Source: Clostridium putrefaciens
GTDB taxonomy: Bacteria; Bacillota; Clostridia; Clostridiales; Clostridiaceae
DNA: 64,000 nt
Direction of reading: 5' to 3'
Assembly: GCF_900461105.1 (NCBI RefSeq)
Contig: NZ_UFWZ01000001.1
Coordinates: 496,001-560,000, forward strand
Shown piece by piece: positions 45,767-56,509 of the stretch; the stretch's first letter is position 1, and each line of letters opens with the position of its first letter. The translations under genes were made by a program, and so were the position numbers. Below the pieces are notes generated by a model, which was not told the DNA's origin, searched no databases, and saw only the letters and a program-made list of their open reading frames with translations.

Positions 45767-47068
45767 ATGTCTAAACATAGCAAAACGGTTGATTATATAC
45801 TTTCATTAGAACCTGGGCATAAGATATCGGTTAGGGGAATAGCAATCGAGCTTGGGGTTAGTGAAGGTACTGCATATAAGGCTATAAAAGAATGTGATGG
45901 GAAGGGTATAGTATCGACTATACCTAGAGTAGGTACCATAAGAGTTGATAAATTAAAGAGGGAAAAAAGTGAATCTTTAACCTTTGCTGACGTGGTTAAT
46001 ATAGTTGGAGGTAACATAATAGCTGGAAGAAGCGGTATACATAAATCTCTTAAAAAGCTATCCATAGGAGCTATGACAATAGAGGCTATGTCTAAATATA
46101 TAGAACAAGGATCACTTCTTATAGTTGGAAATAGAGACCTTGCACAAGAACTAGCCCTAAATAATGGAGCTGCAGTACTTATAACAGGAGGATTTGAATG
46201 TAATGAAAAGGTGAAAAGGTTAGCAGATGAAAAGAGTCTACCTATTATTTCATCTAAATATGATAGCTTCACAACAGCTACTATGATAAATAAAGCCATT
46301 ACTGAAAATACCATGAAAAAGGATATTATATTAGTGGAAGATATAATGAAAAAGGATCCCTATTATTTAAAGGTAAATCATACCTTAAATGATTGGAAGA
46401 GGATGGTAAATGATACCAACTTTGTAAGGTATCCTGTGGTAGATGAAAATATGAAGGTTGTAGGTATTATAACATCTAAAGACTTATCTTTAGATATAGA
46501 TATAAACCAGCCCATAGGAAAAATAATGTCTAAAAATCCTATAACAGTGACTAAAGGGACTACAGTTGCCTATGCAGCCTACGTTATGGGACTTGAAGAT
46601 ATTGAACTTTGCCCCGTAATAGATGGGAAAAAGCTTATAGGTATAATAAAAAAAGAAGATGTTGCAGATACCTTTGAATATATGACAAGGAAACCTCAAA
46701 GATCAGAAAGCTTAGAGGAATTAATATTAGCAAACTTTGAATATGAAATTATAGGAGAAAAGACTATATTCAAAGGTAACATAGCATCAGAGATGATAGA
46801 TTCCATAGGTACAGCCTCTTGGAGTTCTCTTAATATGCTTTTATCCGCAGCAGCTATTACAGCTTTAAGAGAAAGAAATATAAATGTTTCTGTAGACAAT
46901 ATAAGTACTTATTTTATGAAACCGCTTCAATTAGATACTAAAGTTACATTAGAAGCAGATATAGTTGATATGGGAAGAAATTATTGCAAGGTAGAAGTTA
47001 ATATGATAAATTTTAAAAGACAGCTTATAGGAAAAAGTATGTTATCAGCAAAAATGCTAGGAAACTAA
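45767..47068 (+). CDS. YtoI-like regulator: HTH, DRTGG, two CBS and hot-dog domains
   Basis: A 433-residue multidomain protein. The N-terminal winged HTH spans about 1-65 (GIAIELGVSEGTAYKAIKE). A DRTGG domain (about 75-185), a CBS pair (about 190-310; MKKDPYYLKVNHTLNDW and MSKNPITVTKGTTV) and a C-terminal hot-dog fold (about 325-433) follow. The same architecture occurs in B. subtilis YtoI. Adenine nucleotides or acyl-CoA are plausible ligands from the domain types, but none is proven. It directly follows whiA (two-base gap) with AAGGAAGG upstream, so it is in the rapZ-yvcK-whiA operon, where B. subtilis has crh. Confidence 0.85.
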   Translation: MSKHSKTVDYILSLEPGHKISVRGIAIELGVSEGTAYKAIKECDGKGIVSTIPRVGTIRVDKLKREKSESLTFADVVNIVGGNIIAGRSGIHKSLKKLSIGAMTIEAMSKYIEQGSLLIVGNRDLAQELALNNGAAVLITGGFECNEKVKRLADEKSLPIISSKYDSFTTATMINKAITENTMKKDIILVEDIMKKDPYYLKVNHTLNDWKRMVNDTNFVRYPVVDENMKVVGIITSKDLSLDIDINQPIGKIMSKNPITVTKGTTVAYAAYVMGLEDIELCPVIDGKKLIGIIKKEDVADTFEYMTRKPQRSESLEELILANFEYEIIGEKTIFKGNIASEMIDSIGTASWSSLNMLLSAAAITALRERNINVSVDNISTYFMKPLQLDTKVTLEADIVDMGRNYCKVEVNMINFKRQLIGKSMLSAKMLGN

Positions 47069-47079
47069 AGGGGGATATT

Positions 47080-47364
47080 ATGTTTACACATGTAGTATTA
47101 TTTAAATTAAAAGATCCCACAAAAGAAAATATGGAAGAGGCTAATTTAATATTAAGTTCTATGGAGGGGAAGATAGAAGAACTTAAATATCTTGAGGTAG
47201 GTGTGGATATTATAAGAAGTGAAAGATCTTATGATATAGCATTAATAACAAGATTTAATAGTAAAGAAGGCATGGACAAGTATCAAGTAAGTGAGTACCA
47301 TGTAAATCATGTATTAAAGAATTTAAAACCATTACTACAATCATCAGTTTCATTAGATTATTAA
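47080..47364 (+). CDS. Dabb (stress-responsive A/B barrel) domain protein
   Basis: A 94-residue single-domain protein of the dimeric alpha-beta barrel family. The start MFTHVVLFKLKD, central RSYDIALITRFNSKEGMDKY and the YHVNHVLKNLKPLL region (HP-like metal or ligand site) fit the pattern. Function is not established. AAAGGGGG precedes the ATG, 11 bases after the YtoI-like stop, so it is probably the last gene of the rapZ operon. Confidence 0.82.
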   Translation: MFTHVVLFKLKDPTKENMEEANLILSSMEGKIEELKYLEVGVDIIRSERSYDIALITRFNSKEGMDKYQVSEYHVNHVLKNLKPLLQSSVSLDY

Positions 47365-47462
47365 GTTTTAATAAACAGGGTATCTATTAACATGTATACA
47401 TATATCAGATATATTAGATGTATTAAACATATTAGACATATTAGACGTATGGGGGTATAAAC

Positions 47463-49475
47463 ATGAAAGAAAAAAGACAGATAAGCATTAAAATTAAAAT
47501 GTTATTAAAACTTGTTTTACTAATAGCGGTAGCAGGTATTTCTCTTGGGTCTACATCTTTTTATAAAAGTAAAAAAACTTTAATTGTAACAACGCAGGAT
47601 TTAATGGGGACTTTAAGCAAACAAATGGCAACTAATATTACAGGGGATATAAAAAGTAAATATGAATTATTACAATTAGTAGCTAATGATAGAAGTATTA
47701 AAGATATTAATATTTCTTCGGATGAAAAGAAGACTATATTAGATGAAGAAGTTGAAGGACGTGGATATGTTACAATTGGGATATCTAATTTACAAGGAGA
47801 TATAACATATACTAATGGTATAACAGAAAATATAAAAGGTATAGATTATTTTCAAAATGCTCTTAAAGGTGAAAATTCAGTATCAGAACCTTTTGTAGCT
47901 AAAGCGGGTAATAATGAGTTAGTTATGGCTTATGCTGTACCTATAAAAAGCAAGAATAACATAGTAGGTGTATTGGTAGCATTAAGAGATGGAAATGAAA
48001 TTACAAAATTAAATAATACAATTGAATTTAGGAAAACTGGACGAGCTTATGTTATTGGAAAGACTGGGGACGTAATTGCACATGAACGGGAAGAAAAGGT
48101 TATCAGTAAGGAAAATGCTATAAGATTAAAGGAAAGTGATAAAAGTTTTGATAGTAGGGCTGTAATTGAACAAAAGATGATAGGAAGAGAAAGCGGAGTA
48201 GGAAAATATACATATGAGGGTAAAAGTGAGTATATCGCTTATGCTCCAATTAAAGATACGGATTGGTCTTTAGGCGTATATGCTGAAGAAGGAGATATTT
48301 TAAGTAGTCTTGCTGCACTAAGAATGAATATAATTATAATATCTTTGATATTTACATGTCTTGCTATGATTTCAACTTGGATGTTGTCTTGTAAGCTGTC
48401 TAAAAGCTTAGATAATATAAGAGATTATATATACATAATGTCTACTGGAGACTTTAGCAAGGATATGCTACAAAAACACCTAGATAAAAGAGATGAAACA
48501 GGTGTTATGGCAAGAGCTCTTAAGGTAAGCAAGGATTCTGTAGGAAAGATGATATACAACATAAAAGAAAACTCTAGAGAAATCCAAATTAGTTCTAAAG
48601 GTTTAGTTAGGATATCTGAAGAATTTAATGAAAGTTCTCAAAATATATATATAGCTATAGATCAAGTAGCAGGGGGCGCTTCTCAGCAGGCTGAAGATTT
48701 GATAGATATAGTCAACATGTTAGAAAACTTTAGTGAAGGTTTAGAGGAAATTAACGGTTTTATTGGTGAAGTAGATTCTTTATCGGAAGATATAAGTAAA
48801 AAAGCAGATGTAAGTAATGAAGATATGAAGGATATAAGATTATCTTTAGATGAATTAGTAAATAACTTTAGAGGATTTACTTTGAAGATATCAAAAATGA
48901 GTAAGAGTATACAAAAGGTAAATGAAATAACAGATTTAATTAATAGTATAGCAGAACAAACGAATCTACTTGCATTAAATGCAGCTATCGAGGCCGCTAG
49001 AGCAGGGGATGCAGGACGCGGTTTTGCTGTAGTTGCAGAAGAGATAAGGAACTTAGCAGAGAAGAGCAAAGAATCTTCAACTACAATTTATAATCTTGTT
49101 AAAAATGTATTAGAAGATGCTAATACTATTCAAGATGGTACAACTGAAATGAATTTAAAACTTGAAGAACAAAAGGTTAGTATACAAAATAGTATGGAAT
49201 CGTTTAAGTCTATATCATCTTCTATGGTTACAATTACTCCTAAAATAAATGTACTTACAGAAGGCTTTGAACAGCTTAATGAAAAGAAAAGGGAGATACT
49301 GTATAAGACAGAGGCAATATCCGCTATTTCCGAAGAAATCTCAGCATCCTCAGAAGAAATAGCAGCATCTAGTGAGCAAATGGCTCAAACTAGTAAAGAA
49401 ATGTATACTTCAGCAAGCTCATTAAGTTACAAGACCAATGAAATGACCGAAGAAGTAAATAAGTTTAAGGTATAA
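47463..49475 (+). CDS. Methyl-accepting chemotaxis protein with dCache-type sensor
   Basis: A 670-residue transmembrane chemoreceptor: TM1 at about 13-31, extracellular Cache-type sensor at about 32-278 ([18 protein letters not shown] and [13 protein letters not shown]), TM2 at about 286-310, HAMP at about 311-365, then the signalling domain. The signalling hairpin tip ([20 protein letters not shown], followed by [18 protein letters not shown]) is perfect. There is no C-terminal CheR/CheB-binding pentapeptide. Ligand unknown. The upstream 60 bases hold short ATATTAGAC-like repeats. GGGGG precedes the ATG. A strong terminator follows. No other chemotaxis gene is in the window. Confidence 0.93.
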   Translation: MKEKRQISIKIKMLLKLVLLIAVAGISLGSTSFYKSKKTLIVTTQDLMGTLSKQMATNITGDIKSKYELLQLVANDRSIKDINISSDEKKTILDEEVEGRGYVTIGISNLQGDITYTNGITENIKGIDYFQNALKGENSVSEPFVAKAGNNELVMAYAVPIKSKNNIVGVLVALRDGNEITKLNNTIEFRKTGRAYVIGKTGDVIAHEREEKVISKENAIRLKESDKSFDSRAVIEQKMIGRESGVGKYTYEGKSEYIAYAPIKDTDWSLGVYAEEGDILSSLAALRMNIIIISLIFTCLAMISTWMLSCKLSKSLDNIRDYIYIMSTGDFSKDMLQKHLDKRDETGVMARALKVSKDSVGKMIYNIKENSREIQISSKGLVRISEEFNESSQNIYIAIDQVAGGASQQAEDLIDIVNMLENFSEGLEEINGFIGEVDSLSEDISKKADVSNEDMKDIRLSLDELVNNFRGFTLKISKMSKSIQKVNEITDLINSIAEQTNLLALNAAIEAARAGDAGRGFAVVAEEIRNLAEKSKESSTTIYNLVKNVLEDANTIQDGTTEMNLKLEEQKVSIQNSMESFKSISSSMVTITPKINVLTEGFEQLNEKKREILYKTEAISAISEEISASSEEIAASSEQMAQTSKEMYTSASSLSYKTNEMTEEVNKFKV

Positions 49476-49510
49476 TATCTATTAAATTATAAGTAACTAA
49501 ATAAAATTAT

Positions 49511-49558
49511 AATACACCTCTAGATTAATATCTTTATTAGTCTAGAGGTGTATTTTTA
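49511..49558 (+). terminator. Terminator of the chemoreceptor gene
   Basis: AATACACCTCTAGA (49511-49524) pairs perfectly with TCTAGAGGTGTATT (49541-49554). T-rich sequence follows. Confidence 0.9.
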
Positions 49559-49628
49559 TTACTCTAGAGTAGTTTATTAATTGTATGTTATGCTTACTTT
49601 ATTGCATCTATGCTTAATTAATTGCACA

Positions 49629-49658
49629 TTGTACAATAAAAGCTATTAAGGGTATAAT
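49629..49658 (+). promoter_or_regulatory. Probable dnaE promoter
   Basis: TTGTAC (49629-49634) and a perfect TATAAT (49653-49658) are 18 bases apart, about 39 bases before the dnaE start. Confidence 0.6.
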
Positions 49659-49696
49659 TAATATGAATAAATCTCTTTGGAAAGGGGATTAAATTT

Positions 49697-52600
49697 TTGA
49701 AGTATTCAATTTTAGAAGAAAAAGATACAGAAGATTCATTAGAAAAGGGCAAAGAAAAACATAATGAAGTCTCAACTAAAAAGCAGTTTTGCCACCTTCA
49801 TTTACATACTGGATACAGCCTTTTAGATGGATCTGGAAAGATACCTAACATAATAGAAAAAGCTAAAGAGTTAGGTATGGAAAGTATAGCTATAACTGAT
49901 CATGGAGTTATGTATGGCTGCGTTGAGTTTTATAAGGCGGCAAAGGATGCTGGAATCAAACCTATTTTAGGATGCGAAGTATATGTAGTAGCTAAATCTT
50001 TAGGTTTAAAGAAGGCTGATGAAGAGAATGAAACTCATCATCTAGTGCTACTTGTGAAAAATGAAGTGGGTTATGAAAACTTAATGAAGATAGTATCTAA
50101 GGCATCTATAGAAGGTTTTTATTATAAACCTAGAATAGATCATGATTACCTAAAAGAACATAGCGACGGACTTATAGCATTAAGCGCATGTCTTGGAGGA
50201 GAGGTTCAGTCTTACATATTAAGAGAAAATAAAGTAAAAGCTACAAAAACAGCGCTTTTTTATAAAGAAACATTTAAAGATGGGTTTTATTTAGAACTTC
50301 AATATCATGGAATAGATGATCAAAGGAGGGTGAATAAGGAATTAATTGAAATGTCTAAGGAGCTAAACATTCCTTTAGTAGCCACAAATGATGTTCATTA
50401 TATAAATAGAGAAGACTCAAAGTCTCATGATGTATTACTTTGCATACAAACTGCAAAAACCATACAAGAAGAAAATAGAATGAAATACCCCTCAGATCAG
50501 TTTTATTTAAAGTCTCCTGAAGAAATGTGGAGAGAATTTGCCTATGTGAAAGAAGCCTTAGAAAACACAGTTAAAATTGCAGCTCAGTGTAATTTTGATT
50601 ATGAATTTCATAAATCTAAGCTACCTAAATTTCCACTAGAAGAAGGAGTAGATCCTTTTGAATACTTAAAAGAAACCTGTTACAAGGGCCTTGCTTCTAG
50701 GTATCAAATATTTAGTGAAACAGAAGGAGAAAGTTTTAGTTTAAAAAGAATTTATGAAATAGCAGAGGAATCTGAAAATGCAAGAGAATATGTAGAAAGA
50801 CTTGACTATGAACTTCAGGTAATAAATCAGATGGGTTATATAGATTACTTTTTGATAGTTTGGGACTTTATAAGATTTGCTGTGGAAAATAGTATTCCAA
50901 CAGGTCCTGGAAGAGGTTCAGCTGCAGGGTCATTAGTTGCATACACCCTTGGTATAACAAAGATAGATCCAATAAGGTATGGGCTGATTTTTGAAAGATT
51001 TCTAAATCCAGAAAGAATCTCAATGCCAGATATTGATTCAGATTTTTGTTATGAAAGGCGTCAGGATATAATTGATTATGTAGTGGATAAGTATGGCAAG
51101 GACAATGTATCTCAAATAATAACATTTGGAACTATGGCGGCGAGAGCTTGTATAAGAGACGTTGGAAGGGCTATGAGTTATTCCTATCAAGAGGTAGATA
51201 AGATTGCTAAAATGATACCTACAGTACTTAATATAACAATAGATAAGGCTTTAGACTTAAACCCAGAACTTAAAGATGCCTATGATAAAGATATAAGGGT
51301 AAAAGAACTAATAGATGTAAGTAGAAGTCTTGAAGGACTTCCAAGACATTCATCTACCCATGCGGCAGGTGTAGTTATAGCATCACAGCCTCTTGTAAAT
51401 TATGTGCCACTTCAAAAAAATGAAGAAATGATAGTTACACAATTTACAATGGGAACTCTAGAGGAACTTGGACTTTTGAAGATGGATTTCCTTGGACTTC
51501 GAACCCTTACTGTAATGAGAGATACAGTAGATATGATAAGGGTTAACAGGGGAATTGAGATAGACATAGATAAGTTAGAATTTGAGGACAAAGAAGTATA
51601 TAAAATGATAGGTGAAGGTAAAACGGTTGGTGTATTTCAGCTAGAATCAGCAGGAATGACTAATTTTATGAAGGAACTAAGACCAGACTCTTTAGAGGAT
51701 ATAATAGCGGGAATAAGTCTTTATAGACCAGGTCCTATGGCAGAAATACCTAGGTATATAGAAAGCAAAAAGAATCCAGAAAAGTTAGTTTACGAAACAC
51801 CAGAACTAGAAAGTATACTTGATGTAACCTATGGTGTCATGGTCTACCAAGAGCAGGTTATGGAAATTGTCAGAAAGCTTGCAGGATATTCCATGGGACG
51901 AAGTGACTTAGTTAGAAGAGCTATGTCAAAGAAAAAACATAAGGTTATGGAAGAGGAAAGACATAATTTCATAAACGGTGTAGTAGATGAAAGTGGGAAT
52001 ATAGAAGTTCCAGGTTGCGTAAGAAACGGAATTTCAAAAGAAGCAGCAAATAAGATATTTGATCAAATGATGGACTTTGCTTCCTATGCATTTAATAAAT
52101 CCCACGCGGCGGCCTATGCTGTAATTGGATACCAAACGGCTTACTTTATGAAGTATTACCCTGTAGAATATATTGCTGCCATGTTAAATAGTATTATGGG
52201 AATAAGTGAAAAGGTATCAGGGTATATTAGGTTTGCAGAAAGCATTGGAATACAAGTTTTATCACCGGATATAAATGAAAGCTATGGTAAGTTCACTGTT
52301 AAAGGGGATACCATAAGATTTGGATTAGGTTCTGTGAAGAATGTAGGATTAAATGTAGTAAATGGAATAGTAAAATCTAGAGAAAAAAAGGGTAGATTTA
52401 TATCCCTTTATGACTTTTGCAATAAGATGGAAGTTTCAAGCATTAATAAAAGAGCATCAGAAAGTCTTATAAAAGCTGGAGCCTTTGATGGGTTTAAGAC
52501 CTTTAGATCTCAAATGCTAGCAGTAAATGAGAAAATGTTAGACGGAATTTCTAATCAAAAAAAGAAGAACATAGAAGGTCAGGTAAGCCTTTTTTCAACC

Positions 52601-53380
52601 TTTGATAATACAGAAGAGCAGTTTCAAATAAAATATCCTAATATAAAAGAATTTGATAAAAAATATATATTAGCTATGGAAAAAGAAATGACAGGATTAT
52701 ATCTTACAGGACATCCTTTAGATGAATATGAAAAGAGCTTAAACCTTCAAACTTCTACCAATATCGCTAAAATATTTAGTGACTATGATGAAACTTATGG
52801 TGAAAATGCTATAATAGAAAATACATCAGTGGATCTACTAGAGTCCATTGAAGATTCTAATATAAATAAGATTATAGCAGACACTTTAAAAGATGGAGAT
52901 AGGGTTTCTATAGGTGGAATTATTTCAGATTTCAATAGAAAAATAACAAGAAATAATGCGATGATGGCTTTTATAAAACTAGAGGATCTAACAGGAGTTA
53001 TAGAATGTATAGTATTCCCTAAAGCCTATGAAAGGTTAACATCTTTAATAGATATGGATAGCCTAATAGTTATAAAGGGAAGGCTTGTAATGAATGAAGA
53101 TGAAGACCCTAAAATAATCTGCGAGCAGATAATACCCTTAGAAAAGGTTGATAGTTCAAAACTTTATATAATGGTAGAAGATGAAAAGACAGCAAGAAAC
53201 ATAATAAAAGATTTAAAAACAATAATGTTTAAATTTACAGGAAATACACCAGTATATTTATTTGCAGCAAAGGAAAGAACTTCATTTAGACTTTCAAGGG
53301 ATGCATGGATAGACTTAGATACTGAAATAGTAGGAATTTTAAGAGAAAAGTTCGGAGAAGACAGGGTTAAAATTACTTAA
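49697..53380 (+). CDS. dnaE: DNA polymerase III alpha subunit DnaE
   Basis: A C-family replicative DNA polymerase. The PHP domain (HLHLHTGYSLLDGSGKI near 33-49, ITDHGVMYG near 72) comes first. The palm holds PGRGSAAGSLVAY and the catalytic Asp pair in MPDIDSDFCY near 442-451. A helix-hairpin-helix region and a C-terminal OB-fold (SIGGIISDFNRKITRNNAMM near 1071-1090) follow. The 1227-residue length and domain order fit DnaE (DnaE1/3 type), not PolC. The start TTG follows AAAGGGGA. The first about 30 residues before the PHP domain are charged and unusual, so a later start is possible. pfkA-pyk follow after a 680-base gap. Confidence 0.95.
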   Translation: MKYSILEEKDTEDSLEKGKEKHNEVSTKKQFCHLHLHTGYSLLDGSGKIPNIIEKAKELGMESIAITDHGVMYGCVEFYKAAKDAGIKPILGCEVYVVAKSLGLKKADEENETHHLVLLVKNEVGYENLMKIVSKASIEGFYYKPRIDHDYLKEHSDGLIALSACLGGEVQSYILRENKVKATKTALFYKETFKDGFYLELQYHGIDDQRRVNKELIEMSKELNIPLVATNDVHYINREDSKSHDVLLCIQTAKTIQEENRMKYPSDQFYLKSPEEMWREFAYVKEALENTVKIAAQCNFDYEFHKSKLPKFPLEEGVDPFEYLKETCYKGLASRYQIFSETEGESFSLKRIYEIAEESENAREYVERLDYELQVINQMGYIDYFLIVWDFIRFAVENSIPTGPGRGSAAGSLVAYTLGITKIDPIRYGLIFERFLNPERISMPDIDSDFCYERRQDIIDYVVDKYGKDNVSQIITFGTMAARACIRDVGRAMSYSYQEVDKIAKMIPTVLNITIDKALDLNPELKDAYDKDIRVKELIDVSRSLEGLPRHSSTHAAGVVIASQPLVNYVPLQKNEEMIVTQFTMGTLEELGLLKMDFLGLRTLTVMRDTVDMIRVNRGIEIDIDKLEFEDKEVYKMIGEGKTVGVFQLESAGMTNFMKELRPDSLEDIIAGISLYRPGPMAEIPRYIESKKNPEKLVYETPELESILDVTYGVMVYQEQVMEIVRKLAGYSMGRSDLVRRAMSKKKHKVMEEERHNFINGVVDESGNIEVPGCVRNGISKEAANKIFDQMMDFASYAFNKSHAAAYAVIGYQTAYFMKYYPVEYIAAMLNSIMGISEKVSGYIRFAESIGIQVLSPDINESYGKFTVKGDTIRFGLGSVKNVGLNVVNGIVKSREKKGRFISLYDFCNKMEVSSINKRASESLIKAGAFDGFKTFRSQMLAVNEKMLDGISNQKKKNIEGQVSLFSTFDNTEEQFQIKYPNIKEFDKKYILAMEKEMTGLYLTGHPLDEYEKSLNLQTSTNIAKIFSDYDETYGENAIIENTSVDLLESIEDSNINKIIADTLKDGDRVSIGGIISDFNRKITRNNAMMAFIKLEDLTGVIECIVFPKAYERLTSLIDMDSLIVIKGRLVMNEDEDPKIICEQIIPLEKVDSSKLYIMVEDEKTARNIIKDLKTIMFKFTGNTPVYLFAAKERTSFRLSRDAWIDLDTEIVGILREKFGEDRVKIT

Positions 53381-53511
53381 AGATTACTTTGAAGTTAATT
53401 AAATATTACGTGGAGATTACTTTGAAGTTAATTATATATTATATATTAGATATTAGATATTGGATATTGGATATTGGATATTGGATGGATATTGGATGGA
53501 GATTATTTTAA
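53381..53511. repeat. Direct repeat and heptamer array after dnaE
   Basis: A 21-bp sequence beginning AGATTACTTTGAAG occurs at 53381-53401 and again at 53414-53434. An array of ATATTGG heptamers with variants follows (about 53446-53505). The first repeat begins immediately after the dnaE stop codon. Confidence 0.75.
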
Positions 53512-54059
53512 ATATATATTTAAAATAAAGACTAATAATCCTTAGATTTTAGTAAATACTAATAAGGATAGCCTCCTAAATTTTAAAGCGATTCTAAGAT
53601 GAAATTAGAATCGCTTTAAATAAACAAATAATCACAATGGATTCACAAAATACACTGTCATGTAAATGTATACACGAAGGAAATTGTGAGTTATACTAAA
53701 TATTTTGAAGAAAGAGTTGAAAAAACCTATATAATTCAGTAAAATTAAGGTGGGAAGATGTTAATGATAATGTCTATATGTTATTAAATTATATGTTAGT
53801 ACTTGTAATTAAATAAAAAATGTATTTGTAAGAAACATGAATTTAACCTTAATAGCTTTAGTAAATTTATTTCACTAGAGATATTAACAAAGAAACTATC
53901 CAATTTTATAAATGGTAGTATTTCGGGAACACTGATTAATGAAATAAGCAATAATGATTTATACTTTAATTTTTCACTATATAATACGTATGAAACAAGA
54001 TAGTACAAATTTAACCTAGGTGGGACTAAAAAAGACCTGCCGGTATAGGAGGAATAGTT
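53381..54059. other. Repeat-bearing intergenic region between dnaE and pfkA
   Basis: About 680 bases with no confident gene. It holds a 21-bp direct repeat, a heptamer array and a 15-bp hairpin (TTAAAGCGATTCTAA at 53583-53597 with TTAGAATCGCTTTAA at 53605-53619), probably the dnaE terminator. A tiny frame at 53758-53787 preceded by AAGGTGGG may be a leader ORF. The final AGGAGG at 54048 serves pfkA. Confidence 0.5.
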
Positions 54060-55016
54060 ATGAAAAGAATAGCCATACTTACTAGTGGTGGAGATGCACC
54101 AGGAATGAATGCTGCTATAAGAGCTGTAGTTCGCACAGCTATAGAAAAGGATATAGAGGTAATGGGGGTTAGGAGAGGATATAGCGGACTTATAAACGGT
54201 GAAATATTCTCAATGGATAGGCATTCAGTATCAGATATAATCCAAAGGGGAGGTACTGTGCTTAGAACTGCAAGATGTGAAGAGTTTAAAACTGAAGAAG
54301 GTAGAAAAAAGGCAGCTAATGTACTTAAGGTTTTCGGCATAGATGGTCTTGTAGTCCTTGGGGGGGATGGCTCTTTTATGGGAGCTAAGCTTTTGTCAGA
54401 ACTTGGTGTATCAACTGTAGGGTTACCTGGAACTATAGATAACGATCTAGCATACACAGAATATACTATAGGATTTGATACAGCTTCAAATACAGTTTTA
54501 GATGCTATAAATAAATTAAGAGATACATCTACTTCCCATGAAAGGGTTTCTATTGTAGAGGTAATGGGAAGAAACTGTGGAGATATAGCTTTAAATGCAG
54601 GAATTGCAGGAGGAGCAGAAAGTATAATAGTTCCTGAAAAAGAATTTGATGTAAATCAACTGTGCAAATCAATCTTATCAGGAAGATTAAAAGGAAAGAT
54701 GCATAACTTAATTCTGCTTGCAGAAGGTGTAGGTGGAGCAGAAGAATTAGCTAGACACGTACAAGAGATGACAGGCATTGAAACAAGAGCTACAATACTA
54801 GGACATATACAAAGAGGTGGAAGTCCAACAGCCTTTGACAGAGTCCTTGCATCAAAACTTGGATATAAAGCTGTAGAGGTATTAATGGAAGGACGATCAT
54901 CTAGAGTTGTAGGTATTAGAGATGGAAAGGTAGTAGATTTAGATATAAAAGAAGCACTAGCTATTCCAAGAAAGTTTGATGAAGAGCTTTATAAAATGGC
55001 TCAAATATTGTCTTAA
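54060..55016 (+). CDS. pfkA: ATP-dependent 6-phosphofructokinase
   Basis: The committed glycolytic enzyme, allosterically regulated in bacteria. [16 protein letters not shown] (about 6-21), GGDGSF (about 102-107), GTIDNDL with the catalytic Asp (about 125-131) and VEVMGRNCG (near 166) are present. The 318-residue length is normal. AGGAGG precedes the ATG. Pyruvate kinase follows 71 bases downstream, the standard pfkA-pyk operon of Firmicutes, and dnaE lies upstream as in many clostridia. Confidence 0.97.
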   Translation: MKRIAILTSGGDAPGMNAAIRAVVRTAIEKDIEVMGVRRGYSGLINGEIFSMDRHSVSDIIQRGGTVLRTARCEEFKTEEGRKKAANVLKVFGIDGLVVLGGDGSFMGAKLLSELGVSTVGLPGTIDNDLAYTEYTIGFDTASNTVLDAINKLRDTSTSHERVSIVEVMGRNCGDIALNAGIAGGAESIIVPEKEFDVNQLCKSILSGRLKGKMHNLILLAEGVGGAEELARHVQEMTGIETRATILGHIQRGGSPTAFDRVLASKLGYKAVEVLMEGRSSRVVGIRDGKVVDLDIKEALAIPRKFDEELYKMAQILS

Positions 55017-55087
55017 TACAAACTAAATATCGATTAAAAATATTAAAAATTAATAACTTACTAAAATTATTTAAAGGAGTGTATTTT

Positions 55088-56509
55088 ATGAGAAAAACGA
55101 AGATAGTATGTACAATAGGTCCAGGAAGTGATAATGAAAAGGTGCTTTCAGAAATAATTAAGGCGGGAATGAGTGTTTCAAGACATAACTTTTCCCATGG
55201 AGATCACGCAGAGCATAAGGTAAGAATAGAGTTAGTAAAAAGTCTAAGCAAAAAGCTTAATGTGCCTATAGCTATAATGTTAGATACAAAAGGACCAGAA
55301 ATCAGAACAGGAGATTTTAATGCTAAAACCGTACAACTTAATGAAGGTGATAAATTCACAATATATTGCAAAGAAGAGATAATTGGAGATAACACAAAAT
55401 GTTACGTAACCTACGATGAATTATCAAAAGACGTAAAAAAAGGAGATTCTATACTTATTGATGATGGTTTAGTTGGACTTACAGTAGAATCAATAGAGGA
55501 TAATAAAATCCACTGCAGAGTTGTAAATAGCGGTGTTGTATCTAATCATAAAGGGGTAAATGTACCAGGAGTTTCAATGAATCTTCCATCCGTTACTGAA
55601 AAGGATATTAATGATTTAACATTTGGAGTAGAGATGGATGTAGATCTTGTAGCAGCTTCATTTATAAGAAAGGCCTCAGATATTTTAGAAATAAGAAATA
55701 TATTAAAAAAAGTAGGCGGAGATAATATAGCTATATTTGCTAAAATTGAAAACCAAGAAGGCGTTGACAATATAGATGAAATCATAAAGGTTGCAGACGG
55801 AATAATGGTAGCTAGAGGAGACCTTGGTGTAGAAATACCTATAGAAAAGGTACCTGTAGTTCAAAAGATGATAATTGAAAAGTGTAATAAAAAAGGAATA
55901 CCAGTTATTACAGCAACACAAATGCTAGATTCCATGATGAGAAATCCAAGACCTACAAGGGCTGAAGCTTCTGACGTTGCAAATGCAATCTTCGATGGTA
56001 CAGATGCAATAATGCTTAGTGGAGAAACTGCAAATGGAAAGTATCCAGTAGAATCAGTAGCTACAATGTCAAGGATAGCTGTAGAGACAGAAAAAGAGCT
56101 AGATTTTAAAACATTACTTATAAAAAAGAAACTACAACATACTCCATCAATTCCTACAGCTATTAGTCTTGCTACAACTACTACAGCTATGGAGTTAAAT
56201 GCTAAGGTAATTATTACAGCAACACAAAGTGGAAGTACTGCAAGAACAGTTTCTAAATATAGACCTAAGTGTCCAATAATAGCAGTTACACCTTACGAAA
56301 GAGTTGCAAGGAAGTTATGTCTTAGTTGGGGTATATTCCCTCTAATAGCACAAAAAGCAGAAAGTACAGATGAACTTATAGAAAAGTCTATTGAACTTGT
56401 TAAAAAAGAAGGCTTTGTTAGTACAGGAGACTTAGTTGTAATGGCAGCAGGAATACCTATAAATGATATAGGATCAACTAATATGATGAAGGTTCATATA
56501 GTAGAATAA
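55088..56509 (+). CDS. pyk: Pyruvate kinase
   Basis: Converts phosphoenolpyruvate and ADP to pyruvate and ATP. Motifs: TKIVCTIGPGSDNEKVL (about 4-20), RHNFSHGDH (about 33-41), MLDTKGPEIRTGD (about 65-77), the signature AKIENQEGVDNIDEI (about 218-232) and MVARGDLGVEIP (about 239-250). The frame extends to GTG 55079, but AAGGAG favours ATG 55088, giving 473 residues. The extra C-terminal PEP-utiliser domain of Bacillus pyruvate kinases is absent. It is in an operon with pfkA. Confidence 0.97.
   Translation: MRKTKIVCTIGPGSDNEKVLSEIIKAGMSVSRHNFSHGDHAEHKVRIELVKSLSKKLNVPIAIMLDTKGPEIRTGDFNAKTVQLNEGDKFTIYCKEEIIGDNTKCYVTYDELSKDVKKGDSILIDDGLVGLTVESIEDNKIHCRVVNSGVVSNHKGVNVPGVSMNLPSVTEKDINDLTFGVEMDVDLVAASFIRKASDILEIRNILKKVGGDNIAIFAKIENQEGVDNIDEIIKVADGIMVARGDLGVEIPIEKVPVVQKMIIEKCNKKGIPVITATQMLDSMMRNPRPTRAEASDVANAIFDGTDAIMLSGETANGKYPVESVATMSRIAVETEKELDFKTLLIKKKLQHTPSIPTAISLATTTTAMELNAKVIITATQSGSTARTVSKYRPKCPIIAVTPYERVARKLCLSWGIFPLIAQKAESTDELIEKSIELVKKEGFVSTGDLVVMAAGIPINDIGSTNMMKVHIVE

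Noticed and set aside
53796-54008. 70-codon minus-strand frame before pfkA
   Set aside because: No ribosome site, AT-driven composition and no recognisable pattern. Treated as chance.
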